Of a DNA stretch of 64,000 bases, positions 13,850-26,006 are shown in pieces (positions within the stretch are counted from its first letter, which is position 1; each line of letters starts with the position of its first letter). Made by a program: the position numbers and the translations under genes. Under the pieces are notes generated by a model. It did no database searches, was not told where the DNA came from, and saw only the letters and a program-made list of their open reading frames with translations. Origin of the DNA: Daldinia sp. FL1419. Taxonomy: Eukaryota > Ascomycota > Sordariomycetes > Xylariales > Hypoxylaceae. Where the stretch lies: the NCBI GenBank assembly GCA_025201765.1, contig MU623422.1, forward strand, positions 104,880 through 168,879, given 5' to 3'.

Positions 13850-15830
13850 AGCCTCCTTGGAGCTAAACCCTCCAAGTCTCCACAACTCTTTTGGACATAA
13901 ATAGGCCCTTGAGAGTTGTCTTTCTTATCTGATCAGAGAAGGTTCATAAAGTTCTATAATTCAATTTCTTCATAGATTCTTCGTACGATAATATAGTTTT
14001 TTATTCCTCTCCTTTGAAGATATTTTTTTAAAATGCGCTACCATTGGCAAACAATTACATATATCTGTTCTTCTACCCGATCGTCTCAATACCTTCTTCA
14101 GGATATAATTACCCTATATCCTCTAGCTCATACAGCCTCTGGCTTGTTATGGGTTAGTTGAAATGTAGGGCATATCCTGTAGGAGCTATTAGAGCTCCTG
14201 TTCAATTAGAGTTATTAGAACTTATATTTAATATATAGGCCTTTAATACTTAATTCTTATCTGATCAGGTTAAGCTCTTTAAGCATCACCTCTTATATAA
14301 TTTCTTACAATATTTTACAACTTTCTTATCTTTTATTGAATATATTGTTTATTCTATTTCTGGGGCACCACCTACCTACCTTCTTCAGGATATAGTTAGT
14401 TATGGGTAGTTGAGGTGCAGGATAGGGCATATGCTACAGGAGTTATTAGAGCTCCTGTTCAATATATAGATCTTCAAAAGCTAATTATTATCTGATCAGA
14501 TCAAGCTTTATAGAATCATCATTCTCTCTTATAGCTATTATAATAGTTTATGAATTTATTCTTTTATTGAATATATTATCTATTCTATTTCTTAAACACT
14601 AGTTACCATTGCTAGCAGTAATTTTTATTAACTTTTTATTTTATTACCTTAATACTGTTTTTAAGATATAATTATTTTTTATTTAAGTAGTTATTAAAAA
14701 TCCTATTTAATTAAAGGTCTTATTTAATATACGGGTTTTTAAGAATTAATTCTTGTTTGATCAAATCAAGCTCTTTTAGCATCACCTTTTATATAACTTT
14801 TTACGATAGTATATGACCCTTTTGTCTTTAGTTGAATATATCATCTTAAGCGTTAACTACCAATGCTAGCAATCACTTCTATTATCCTTCTATTTAATCA
14901 ATTTAATACCTTCTTCAGAATATAGTTTGTTATAAGGTAGCTAAAGCGTAAGGTATATCCTGCAAAAATTAGTATTAATTCTGAATTAAAGCTCTTATTC
15001 AATATATAAGCCCTTCAAAGCTGATTCTTACCTAATCAGGTCAAGTTCTTTAAACATCACCTTTTCTATAACTTTTTAAAATAGTTTATGACCTTTTCTC
15101 TAGTTGAATATATCATCCATTCTATTTCTTGAGCACCAGCAATCACCTCTATCAATCAGCCATTTATTTGATCATTTGAATACCTTCCTCAGGATATAAT
15201 CACCTTGTATCTAAGTAGCTATTAGAGTTCTTATTCTATTAGAGCTCCTGTTCAATATATAAGCCCCCAAGTGTTGATTCTTGTTTGATCAGGTTAAGCT
15301 TTTCAAGCATCACATTTCATATAGCTTCTTACGATAGTTTATAACCTTATTTCTAATTAAATATATCGTCTATTCTACCTATTAAGCGCTTGTTACCATT
15401 GCCAGCAATTACGCTTATTAGTTCTTTTATTTGATAATTTTAATACTATCCTTCAGGATATAGTTACCTTACATCTTTTATCTCATTTATATACATATTC
15501 TACAGGAGCTATTAAAGCAATAGGTATTAACCCTGAATTAAAGCTCTTATTTAATATATAGGCCCTTAACAGATAATTCTTATCTAATCAGGTCAGGCTC
15601 TACAAAAGCATCACTTTCTCTTATAATTATTACAATAATTTATAATTTTTTTCTCTTATTAAATATATTATTTATTCTACCTCTTAAACACTAATTACCA
15701 TTGCCAACAATCATTTCTATTAACCTTTTATTTAATCACTTTAATACCTACCTTCTTCAAGATATAATTACTTTATATCTAACTATTAGAACTTTTGTTA
15801 AATTAAAGCTCTTATTACCTGGTTAAACAA
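13850..15830. repeat. Degenerate tandem array, unit ~275 bp, about seven copies
   Basis: The phrase TTCTTATCTGATCAGGTCAAG and close variants recurs near 13922, 14254, 14486, 14750, 15025, 15278 and 15576, at spacings of ~230-330 bp. The same order of sub-motifs follows each time: AAGCATCAC, a TATAA..TTTATGA stretch, GAATATATCATCTATTCTA, ACCATTGCTAGCAAT, then CTTCAGGATATAATTACC and GAGCTCCTGTTCAATATATAGGC. Copies differ mostly by transitions, as expected from RIP acting on a repeat. No reading frame is present. Confidence 0.7.
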
Positions 15831-16152
15831 TTTTGAAGGGAATTTACTGATATAAGCTCATATTCAACCAAAAAAGCTATACACCACAGGAAGCCACAAG
15901 CGCACGCACAGGGTACAAAAAAATCCAAAACCACTTTACTTCAATATATCAATTCAAAACCTACCTAAAAACACTAATAATTAATATTATTTAAAAGATA
16001 ACTAAATTCGTGGTTTTTTGAGATAGGTTGCATGTGTTTCCGATCGGAAGCTATTGTACAACAGCTGAAAACGTCCGAAATTGCGGGGGATTTCTCTGGG
16101 AGCTGATTGGTCAGTTAGGATTGTGGCGCAACTAATGAAATAAGAAAGACAT

Positions 16153-16507
16153 AGATAAACTTAGATTTGAGATTTTTACCAGCTACCACAGCTATATTGT
16201 GGGGCTGTACGTATTGTGGCAAATAAGAAACAGTTTTGTGTAAGAGGGGTATGTCAGGGGTTTAATTAGTTAAAAATTGTTGTAGCACAAAAGATACAAA
16301 GTAAAACTGTCCTAGTTTGAGCCCCGCTGAGATAAGTTCAGATTTATCTCAGCAGGTTCAGATTATCCCATAGCATTTTTTAGCTAATCAGACCCTTGAT
16401 ATACCCCTCCTACACAAAACCGTCTCCTATTTGCCATAATACGCACAGCCCCACGATATGGCTGTGGTGGCTGGTAAAAATCTCAAGTCTAAACTCGCTA
16501 AGATAAA
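16153..16507. mobile_element. Nested foldback/MITE-like element with ~115-bp TIRs
   Basis: The arm 16161-16276 and the arm 16375-16493 are long inverted repeats. Shared landmarks are GAGATTTTTACCAGC, GGGGCTGT(A/G)CGTATT, GGCAAATA and GTTTTGTGTA. The arms flank ~100 bp that contain a perfect 10-bp hairpin stem (GCTGAGATAA 16326-16335 with TTATCTCAGC 16344-16353). The heptamer AGATAAA lies outside both ends (16153-16159, 16501-16507), a candidate target duplication. No coding capacity. It is inserted inside the larger TIR element, so it is younger than it. Confidence 0.75.
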
Positions 16508-16816
16508 TGGTAATATAACTTATATATCTTTAATATACCCCTTATATGTATATAACCATTATAACATTACTCTTATAATACATAAATATCTATATATAAC
16601 CTTATTATATATGGCCTGTGTACACGCTAAGGATATATTGCCCTTTACAGCCACCCAAAATCGATTTTGGCAAAGTGGCTCCTATGGTCCGCCATACCAC
16701 GTCCTCACAATCCCAAATAGTACCTAGATATATTATAATCATAGCTCAACCCGTACCGAGGGCCTCCCAAAATTCCCAACCCCAATACATTTAGCTCTAT
16801 AAAAGGCACATACATC

Positions 16817-17730
16817 ATGGCTGATAAGATTGAACTACGACAGGAAGATATCAAAGGAGGTATTCTTGCCAAGGATACGGTCGATATTCTTGGGAGGTAT
16901 CTCCAATCAGATAGCCCCGTTTCGGCTGCTCAAGTAGCCGCATCCATATCCAAACTTCTACCAGAACCTAAAGACGAGAGTAAGACTTTAGGCGATGGAT
17001 TCTTTTTTGGGTTATGGAAAGGAATCATCTCCGTCGCGGAACAGATCCCCTCTGAACACGCCGCCCAGGATAGGCTGGTTAAGGTTATGAGAGAGTTGAC
17101 CCTACTGCCCGATACTGGCATCACCGTGTGGGACGTAAGTTAAGACAAGACTAGTTTCTGCTCAGTTTAAGGTATGTCTGAAATATTAGGTTAACAGCGA
17201 TTCAGACTCGCCTATGGACCGGCCTGCCAGTTCTCGGGGCCTCGTTTAGGGAGTACCTCAACGGCCCCGCTCAATCAAAAGTTGAGGAAGAACAACTAAA
17301 GATCAACGAAGCTTGGATACGCTTCCATGCTTTCTCCGCTAGACTCATAGGCGCTGGGGTGGTCCATTTTGAGAACCAGCCTATATGGATGTTGCGCGAT
17401 GCGCTCGAGGAGGAAAAAAGCCCCTCAAAGAGCAGCGCGCTGGATAGAGATCTAATTACCGCAGCAATGTATATCGAGTTCTCTGGCCCGGTCCTAGTCG
17501 AAGCCCTAGCCGCGAACCCAAACCCAGAGCTAAGCAACGAGTCCCGCCGTGTGCTTAGGGGCGGATCACTCTTCCATGGAGAACCTGGCTTACGGCTGGA
17601 GCGTTGGTCGTTCTGGACCAGGAGATTCAGGGAACAGGCGGAGAAAACAAGCACCAAAGAAGCGAGGGAAATCGCCCTAAGAGCCGCTAGATTAATGGAG
17701 GTTTGGAGCGAGACAAGGTTGAGTAAATAG
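16817..17730 (+). CDS. DUF3632 family protein
   Basis: Exon 1 (16817-17134) and exon 2 (17206-17730) join in phase 0 over a 71-nt intron (GTAAGT, branch TTAAC, acceptor TTCAG), giving 280 aa. The nearer AG at 17197 was rejected because it breaks the frame. Residues ~140-265 carry the DUF3632 signature: WIRFHAFSARLIGAGV, PIWMLRDALEEE, ITAAMYIEFSGPVL and GEPGLRLERWSFWTRRF. The protein is soluble and helical, with no signal or membrane segment. This is a fungal family of unknown biochemical role, often multigene. Its start lies ~120 bp from the TIR element, whose right end may contribute promoter sequence. Confidence 0.88.
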
Positions 17731-19411
17731 ACAATAGCTAAGGATTGGGCACATAATAGTCTACGTTAGGGTCCGTCTAGATGGACAGACTTGTGTATAA
17801 GATAACCCAAGTCTTAATGTCCTCCCGACAGAAGTGTATCATAGACAGTCCAGGGTGCACATTGAATACGCACTAGGCATCTATCTCACGCTCTCCTCCC
17901 AAGCCTTCACTGCCCCCAAGTACCGCGTGAAGGGCCATGGACCAACCAACCGAGATTAAACATATATGTGCATATAACCCCTTTATGCCCCGAGCTATGG
18001 ACTGAATAGATATGTTATTAGATCCGGATGCTAGAGACTCAGCGATACAAGTTCGAAGTTAGCCTCGCCCATTTATACCCAAGACATAATGAATGAGAGG
18101 TTATTATAACATCGAATAGGGCGGTAATTGCATCGCTTTATGCCAATACCCCATAAAGTCTCAATTTTACAGCAGCTTTAGCACCAAAAGCCGGAAGTAT
18201 CTCTATTGGCAACCCGGGGCACACCAGGAGGATAAGGAGCAGATCATCTCTCACAGTGGCATTGCGCTGGTACATGATCTGTCTGTGTTGTAACGTCTAC
18301 TACAGAGTTCGTGGAGGTGTACGGGATTAGGAGAACTAGGAATAAGGATAGTAGACGCTTAAATGGGGTCCTAGCTGGCATCGTAAGGTAAGCCTAAAAG
18401 ACGTAGGGTGGACTTCATCATTCCATATGCCATGGGTACGGGTATCTGCCTTACACACCGGAGATATCCCTTATTCCAGATGCCCGGGCGCATGAGGACG
18501 TACATGCTTGAAAACCCTTCCAAGACCCTTGCACCTAATGTTCAGAGAAAATTGGTGGTTGCGCACACCATAATAAGTCTTGGGTAATATTAGGATGACT
18601 AGAATCAAGAGTACCCCTGAAAGAGATAGCTTCGATCTCCTAGTTTGAAGTTCCTTGAGAAACAGCACCCCAATGCTTCTCGTTTCACCTTATGACGTTT
18701 GGAAGGCATATCGTATATACGGTACTATCACGGTGTTAAGATACGAGCGTAGCCGTTCGGGCTGCTCGGCCGCATGGCTCAAAATATTTCGATTCCCTAT
18801 CTGCTGATCTAACTACTCCTCTGGGCCATCGCGCCCATAGCGGGGAACTGAGGAAGGTGTAAAATGACATACGCTCAAAGTGATAGCAAAATCGCTAGCA
18901 TTGCAGCATCTATTGCTGCTATTATTCGTTAATGTGGCACGCTCGAGGCTTTCCGCCACTTATTATAACCGGTACTTAAATCTTCAAAATGGTATAAACG
19001 CAAACCACACCATGAACGTGCAAAACCCATACAATAGTTTCTTTCTCATAGGCATCGGCCCTAGGAATATATTCCGTGGATCATAACCGCAGTTTAGCAA
19101 TGTGTAGCCAACCGTGTCTAAAAATCGGAATATTCTGGTGAAAAGAAACACGTTTAGTATCACAGGGCTAACTAAACGAATGGAATATCGCACAAGTAGA
19201 GGAACTTACAAATTAATTAAAAAGACACCAAACCCGAATTTAGGGAGCGGACCTCCCTGGGTCGTCTCAGAAATAACGGTTTCGCGTGCCGTATAGGTAA
19301 CGGGAGGAATGCGGATGAATGTGATGACTAGTTCTACGGCTAGTGCGCGTGTGTACGTGACTTCGCTGGCGGTGCCAACACGGACCACGAAGATCATTAC
19401 CGCTACTACCG
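17731..19411. other. Intergenic, no gene seen
   Basis: About 1.7 kb between the ends of the DUF3632 and F-box genes (tail to tail). Frames of 60-69 aa occur on both strands (e.g. 18471-18668, 18984-19193) but lack splice signals, homology or codon bias. No repeats were recognised. Confidence 0.5.
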
Positions 19412-20173
19412 CTAGACAGAAATCGATCTAAGCCGCGTCGTTAGAGCACCGAGATACCAAAGGGAAGACGAAGATAAACATACAGTAGCTGGTATTAAGA
19501 CTGCTGACGTATTCCGGAACATAGTCCACGCTAATACAGCAGCCAACATTCCGAGGCCGAATTGTATAATGGCCATGATTAGCCACGATATAACCACTAC
19601 GAGCCGCCTCACCCTACAAGGGGCATGCATATTTTTGATGCGGCTATTCGAGTTGCCGCTATGCACCGGCCAAGTGCAAAAGTGGCATATATAGCCATAG
19701 TCACCGTTGACCATTTCTACCAGTGGCCAATGCTTGCGCCCACTCTCACGGCTGAGCCGGTGACGCCAACATCGAAAGCAGATGGACCGCCACGTGTGGG
19801 CTGGACGCGTCGCATCTACGATTAGGCGATCAAGCCCCGGCATACATAAACATTCAATGCAGCAGTTCTGCAGAACGGGATCGTGTTCGCCATCCGGGGT
19901 AGTGAATTGCTTCCGAACGACGTCAGCCGTGATGACTTGGCGGTACAACGGACATGTCTCTCTCAAGGTGACTAGGCTCGTCAAGTCCAAGTGAGAGATG
20001 ATAAGGTACTGCAGCTCAAGCGGTAGGGAATCTAGCCCAGACTCCTCAGCGTTTCCCGAATTTCCTATCCGCCGCGGCGCATGGCGGCGACTATTCTTGG
20101 CCAGGCCCTGGTCGCGCCTGGAGCTTGTAGTGCTGGTGGTGGTGAGTTCGATGCTTGGAGACGTGCTCATCAT
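19412..20173 (-). CDS. F-box protein with Cys clusters and C-terminal membrane segments
   Basis: Single exon, 253 aa from the tandem ATGs at 20173/20170; the open frame extends further only through non-ATG codons. Residues ~47-85 form an F-box (LDSLPLELQYLIISHLDL, TSLVTLRETCPLYRQ), expected to bind Skp1 in an SCF ubiquitin ligase. Cys pairs follow at ~104-110 (CCIECLC), 132-135 (CFRC) and 163-166 (CHFC), spaced like a metal-binding module. Two hydrophobic helices at ~190-213 and ~223-245 suggest membrane anchoring. The N-terminus is Ser/Thr/Arg-rich. Substrate and membrane are unknown. F-box proteins with this layout occur as variable families in Sordariomycetes. Confidence 0.82.
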   Translation of the reverse strand: MMSTSPSIELTTTSTTSSRRDQGLAKNSRRHAPRRIGNSGNAEESGLDSLPLELQYLIISHLDLTSLVTLRETCPLYRQVITADVVRKQFTTPDGEHDPVLQNCCIECLCMPGLDRLIVDATRPAHTWRSICFRCWRHRLSRESGRKHWPLVEMVNGDYGYICHFCTWPVHSGNSNSRIKNMHAPCRVRRLVVVISWLIMAIIQFGLGMLAAVLAWTMFRNTSAVLIPATVCLSSSSLWYLGALTTRLRSISV

Positions 20174-22454
20174 GCAAGGTAAACAGCGTAGCTGGAAAGG
20201 AGTAAAGAGTGTTCTCAATCATGGAGTAAATGAATGGCTCGTCATCTTTCGCAGACTAAACTCTCCTTTGAAAGATAGGATAATGAGGATTATGAAAAGG
20301 GTTGATCTGTTGATCGTCTTCAATGCGACAGGTCGGGTTGAATCAATGCCAAGTATGACGGTTTGAAGAAATTCCCTGGACTGGATTGATCGGTTTTCCG
20401 GCACAAGGCAGCGCGCTAACCCGGCTGTCCGGCACAGGCCGAGACCGTGCACTGATCCGTGCAAATCGACAGTGGTGTTTGAGTTTACGCACTGTCTTGG
20501 AAAAGGTACTGTGGTTGGTTACCCAATGGAAAAAGGAGACGACCGCAAGAAGAAAAAAAGTACCAAGAGATAAAATAAAATGGAATAAACAATGGGTTGA
20601 AAAGAGTCTTCATAACGACGATGTTAAAAGAATAAGAAATCGACAATCTACTCGAATATCTCTACGGAGAGATCTAGATACATTAATAGTTCTATTTAAG
20701 AAGATAGATTTCCCTTCCAAGTACTTAAAATACAACTACTACCTAATGTGCCTAGGTGGGTCTCTTTTTTTCGATGGGTACCTACTATGTATGTCCCGAC
20801 ATATCTAACCTAGTGGGACAAGCGAGAAACTCCAGGGATCTCAGATATGGAAGCCTCGCAGGGCCGTTACCATCACATGGAAGGTAAGGCGGAGAAACGA
20901 TGTGAGTACATTTCGGGAAATGACTGCCTTAGCGTGATATTTTAAGTGCGTAAGGGTTTTTAAGTTTTGGCTAACAAAAATCGAACAAGTGTGAAGGGAC
21001 TGGGAGGTACTTTAGGGAAGAGGAGAGCAGGAACTTTGGGGAACCGGTTCATCGGATTGAAAAAAAAGATAAGGGAAAAGAGACTTCCAATCTGCATACC
21101 TACCTACCTACATAGTACACCTTCAAGCAAGTCAACATAAACCCTACCGCCCTCGATACCTTACACTATCCCTTCTCGGGACCTCGTTGGACCATCTTAC
21201 ATAATCTCGTTATGATCTGTAGTCTTGTCCTACGAAGATCAAGCCTATCGGATCCGATGGGGAGAATGGGTAGAATACTACGTACCTAGAATGGGTAGAA
21301 CTACAGTCCAGGCACATACATAGATCTCGGGAGTTCTTCATGTTTTACACGTTTTACACACTTTTTAACTACTAGGTTAGCATACTTTCAATGTACTACT
21401 TTCGCTTCCGGGTAGCCGTGAAACCACCCGATATTGTGTTTGATTACTGACGAAAATGGGGACCTACTGGGGGGGACGTGTCCATTCACCGTCATTGTAA
21501 TCCCTGCTTTGGAGACTATTTTCGTCCCGCACCGGATTGCGGCAACCTGCAGACAACCGAGACAATATCGGACCTAGACCCATTTATTTCCCCGGCTTGG
21601 TTGAGTTTAATTCTGCTCTGCCGATAGATCGGGTTTGGACATAATCCACTTCCGACAAATCCATGGACAACTAACCGTAGATCTTCAAGCACTACCTGCT
21701 AGGTAGTATCGATAATGAGAGATAGACACATAGGCCTAGGTTAGAAGGTTATATTCCTACCCCCGCCAAACCCTAAGAGCGTTGAGTTGCCCTTATCTAA
21801 ACATATTGGACAGAGCGTATAGTTAGTTAACCTGTTAAACAGTATATTACCATGGAAATTTCATATTGACGAACTCAAAACCCTGCTCAGTAGTGCATTG
21901 AGGTAAGAATGAGATGCTGATAACATTCCAATTCAATTCGATACATCCAGCCAAGTTCTTGTCACGAAAACGCGCATAAAAGGGTAAACCAGAAATATAA
22001 TAACTATTAAATATTGTCAATAACTTTATTCGTACTGAAAGAACAACTAATGATTTAGGTTAACTTGGATATAGGAACAACTATAGGAACAAATATAGGT
22101 AAAGTCAAGACAATTTAAATGCTCCACTAAGAGGTATGTACCCCATATCCCAATGAAGTCATAGTGACGATATAAATAGCTTCATGCACGTACTTATACC
22201 CTTATACCTTTCCAGGAAATGCGATGACTACGCCATAGGATAAGAGTATAATCTGACGTCAATGCTCAAGAATTTTATCAAACCGAGTAGCCTAGCACGC
22301 GACCTATATTTATAGCATATCATATTATGAACATCCATATGCATTTTGAGAACCACAACACAATTTGATATCTTCGCGTAACTGCTTTCGATTTTCTATA
22401 ATAATCAGGAGATAGGGGCACGCTATCATCCTTCATCAATTACCCCGTCCCTCC
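20174..22454. other. Intergenic / divergent promoters
   Basis: About 2.3 kb between the divergent F-box and MFS genes. A 140-codon open frame at 20386-20808 is Lys/Arg-rich but shows no recognisable domain and is probably chance. CCTAGGTA-type motifs occur around 20745-20815, 21097-21110 and 21730-21745. No further features. Confidence 0.45.
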
Positions 22455-24430
22455 ATGTGGTCTCACGTTCAATATCGTCGAATGGGACGAGACCTTCAGC
22501 GGGCCATCGAGAAGGATGCCAAGAAAGCGAAGTTCCAAAAAGACCAAGAATCCGAATTCCGCGATGCCGAAACGGCTAGAACGGATTCTTTCCCTCTCAG
22601 TATGCTAGAGAGTAAAGAATGCGGAGGCAATCCAACCCCTTGCGATGACGGCAAGATCATAGTCCAACTCCAAGGCGACGACGACCCACTTGACCCTAGA
22701 AATTGGCCTCTGGCGGCTCGCTGCAAGAATATTGCTATTCTATCTTTTCTTATATTCACCCAGGCTTGGGCGGGGGCAGCTGAATCAATGGCGAATAGCA
22801 TTGCAAGCGCGGAGTTTGGCGTCAGTCAGACAGCTGAGAATTTATCGACTGCCAGTACGTACGATCAGAAACCCCTATTTTTTCTCTACGCACCTCCCTT
22901 GCAGCCTACCTTACGGCCGAACATAGGTACCTATATGAGATATGAGCACCTCAAATACTAAACTAAACCATCATGCTCTAGTGTATCTTTTCGGTATCGG
23001 GTCAGGTGCTCTCTTTGCCGGACCGCTATCCGAGACTCTGGGTCGCAATCCGACGTATCTAACTTCGACCTTTTGCTATCTGTTCTTCGTCCTAGGATCC
23101 GCGCTAACCCCAACATTCGGGGGGCAGGTAGTATGCCGCTTCTTCGTTGGACTCTTTTCTAGTGCGACGCTGAGCATTAATGGCTCGAGCGTCCGTGATC
23201 AATTTCGGCCTGTAAAGCGGGCATTTGTGTTTCCTATCATTGCATGGGCAAATGTGGCAGGTAAGTGCTACTTTTAACCATGGCTAATAGTGTATGCTCA
23301 TGTCAATCAGCACCTACAATCGCGCCGATAGCTGGCGGATGGACCGTCTCCAACCCGAATTTATCGTGGCGCTGGACGGAATGGGTGACGTTAATAATCT
23401 CCAGCCTCGCCTTTATCGTTTCGTTTTTCTTTTTGCCGGAGACATATCTCCCTATTCTACTTGACTGGAAAGCAGAACATCTACGTCGTATCACCGGCGA
23501 TGATAAATTCGTGTCCGAACATGCGCAGTCATCGTCCTTCTTTGATAAGTTAAAGCACGTGGGACCCCTACCGGCTAAATTCCTCACTCGAGAGCCCGTC
23601 ATCGCTGTTTTTGGCGGATATCTCATTCTTCTTTACGTCCTTCTATTTACTTTCCTCTCTGGGTTCGATTATATATTCAAAGATACCTACGAACTTCGTA
23701 CTTCTCTAACAGGGTCTTGTTTCGCGTCAATCGCGGCCGGGGCGACATTCTTCACCTTTTTTGCTCCTGGCCTCTATAGTTGGGCGCGTTGGAAAACTGA
23801 GTATGTTAGAGGATCCTCTGTTGAACCTGAATTTAGACTCGTACGTGATATTCAACGTCTTGCTTCCCGCTTTTCTCCCTCATGAGCTATAGGATTAGTG
23901 ATCCTCATATTCAGCTTACTTCCCAAGAAGTTAATCTTTTCGTGACGTATTTGATAGATTTATTATCTTTCGTCCATACTGCTTCCCGCCGATGTATGAG
24001 AAGGGCTTTATTGCTAACGTCTTTCTTTTTGAAGTGGCCGGCAATCGTCGCAGCGTTTTTTCTCCCCATTTCTCTTTTTTGGTTAGGCTGGGGAGATCAT
24101 CACAGCGTATCGATATGGAGCAATCTGGGCGCCTGCTTTATCTTTGGTATGGTAGTTATCGCGATTTATGTTTCGAGTTATGAATACATCATCGACAGCT
24201 ATGGCAACCACGCTGCCATCGGGCTTGCTAGTATTACGATAGTTCGGTACCTAGTCGCTGGGGGGATGGTGATGGCGGCACGACCTATGTACGAATGCAT
24301 AGGTACACACTGGACAATGACCTTACTTGGATGTATTTCTGTGGTTCTGCTTCCTGCACCTCTTATCTTCTGGCATTTTGGCGGAAAGTTAAGATCAAAA
24401 AGCTATTTTGCGGGATCTACAGAAAATTAG
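22455..24430 (+). CDS. MFS transporter, DHA1 drug:H+ antiporter type
   Basis: Four exons (22455-22854, 22982-23260, 23311-23840, 24035-24430) give 534 aa and 12 predicted membrane helices. After a hydrophilic N-terminus, DDPLDPRNWPLAAR precedes TM1. Motif A of the loop between TM2 and TM3 is GPLSETLGRNPTYL. WRWTEWVTL follows TM6, PETYLPILLDWKAEHLR is in the central loop, and YEYIIDSYGNHAAIG lies near TM10. These are typical of FLR1/TPO-like plasma-membrane exporters of drugs, polyamines or metabolites. The introns are 127, 50 and 194 nt with good signals; the 127-nt one was placed so that the text runs ENLSTA-MYLFGIG. Start could be ATG 22455 or 22482. No biosynthetic genes adjoin it, so the substrate is open. 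Confidence 0.88.
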
Positions 24431-24877
24431 AAGCACGATCTGTAACATGATATTGAAAACGTAAAGAATAAAATCCCGGTTTAAGAACAATGATAATTAC
24501 TCGACGCACCGATGTGACAAACCTGACTCCAATCGTGTAGGCCATTATTATAAATTAGGCACCTAAGGTGTATAGTTTTATTTATTTACCTGGCGGCTAC
24601 GAAGATCCAGGACATGACCTTTAGGTTCAAGGGCCAAATAGGTCCTGAACTATCTGGGTATGTCCAAACCCCCGATCGATAAAAACGTAGCAAAAATACA
24701 AATCACTTTATGGTTCTATGGTTAGGGGGTAGGTATCTCTATAACGGTTTATCTCAAGTGAGAATCTGTTAATTTGACTTCTACTGACCTCGCTACGTCC
24801 CCCAGGCAGTTGATATCATATCCTAGTAATATATAAGTACCTATCTACCTATATACCTATATATGAAATATCCAAAA
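24431..24877. other. Convergent 3' flanks
   Basis: 447 bp between the MFS stop and the SET gene stop, AT-rich, likely both 3' UTRs. No ORF or hairpin of note. Confidence 0.5.
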
Positions 24878-26006
24878 TCAGCTCTTCTCGAGCTCTGCTA
24901 TTATCTTCCTGAGATGTTCACAATGGTATTCCATAGTCTCTGCTCCCTCCACAGCATCCTCATACGTTAAGTCACCTGGACCCCAGAGGTGTCCTCCTTG
25001 TTCCACTTTCTTCCGTGAATAATTTAAGCAAAGTTCAGCCAATCTTAAGCGGTCGTACATATTATCAGGAAGCTCATTAGCCTCTGAGTAGAGTTGGTTA
25101 TAATATGCCGCTGCGTCTCCGTAACTGTTCGAATGGTTAGTCTTGGAAAAATACATCTGTTAAATTGGTTATGACTTACGCAAAGAATAGCTCCCCATGC
25201 CACTGTAATTCTTCCAGAAGTTCGATACGCCGGAGTATACGGCGCTCCGATCTCTCTCTGTCTCCTAGGCCTGGTGGTTCCGGTTCTCTAGGTAGGGCAG
25301 AGGAAGTCTGTGCTTCGTATGCTTCCTCTAGTTGGGCATCGTACTCAGAATCCCGTCCTTCACATTTATTACACTGGCATTGGAAGCCCCAATTACTAAG
25401 ATCCGCTTGTCGTTGCTCTGTAGTAGCATGGTAAGATATATAAGGGATTGTTAATTCCTCGCCCTTTTTAATAGGCCGGGCTGCCGCACAACTGAATATT
25501 CCCTCCATACCTGTAGAATCGTAATAACAATTAGGATCACAAGAGTGGTTAAATCTGCTTGCTTTGACAAACACCCCAGAACGAGCGTGAACAACATTTC
25601 CCTCCTCGTCCGTTTGAGCTGGCCGTATCTGAAAGTTATTGGCAGCATGAATTCTCCTGACGGCGATACATTCTTGAATATCAGCCTCGCTCAGGTGCGG
25701 GGCCCCATCGAATATAGGTCGTAGTATCTCCCTGTCATTGGGGTCTTCCAGATGATATAACTCTTGGACCCTTGCCGCATCCCTGGGATTTAATAGCCCA
25801 TACGACTCTATCAAACTGTTATATCTCTGACGAAAGTCCGGATAGTGTATCTGCGTGATAGCGCACCTCTCCACAAGGACGCGATCGCCCGCCCTTAAAT
25901 CCTTTGTTGCATAAAGACCGAGCCCCTTAGAGCCGGCACTTCTCAGCTCAAACGGGTCTTCGAAGCCATCTACCTGTACGTTCTCTTGCGGAGGGAGGTC
26001 TGCCAT
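24878..26006 (-). CDS. SET-domain protein (SET5/SMYD-like, no MYND finger)
   Basis: Putative protein-lysine methyltransferase. Exon 1 (26006-25180) and exon 2 (25124-24878) give 357 aa. The 55-nt intron uses GTAAGT and the acceptor GAACAG with the branch ACTAAC just upstream; an earlier AG would cause a frameshift. ATG 26006 is the first true ATG. SET motifs are GSKGLGLYATKDL (~26-37), SRFNHSCDPNC (~150-160), GEELTIPYI (~182-190, Phe/Tyr-type end of the cofactor pocket) and the post-SET cysteines CQCNKC (~210-215). A C-terminal helical extension follows. No MYND zinc finger interrupts the domain. Histone and non-histone substrates are both possible. Key residues look intact. Confidence 0.88.

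Larger units (their letters stand above)
13402..16696. mobile_element. 3.3-kb AT-rich element with terminal inverted repeats
   Basis: The left end (13402-13443) and right end (16655-16696) are inverted copies that start TATGGC(A/G)GACCATA and end in the perfect palindrome CCAAAATCGATTTTGG. The two ends differ mainly by G-to-A type changes. The pentamer CCACG sits directly outside both ends (13397-13401 and 16697-16701), a candidate 5-bp target-site duplication. The alternative reading is a TA duplication (Tc1/mariner style) just inside. No transposase frame survives. The interior is very AT-rich and holds a degenerate tandem array and a nested foldback element. It looks like a RIP-degraded or non-autonomous class II element; the superfamily is undetermined. 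Confidence 0.7.

Noticed and set aside
20386..20808. 140-aa basic open frame
   Set aside because: No motif, no splice sites, and the composition follows the local A-rich DNA.
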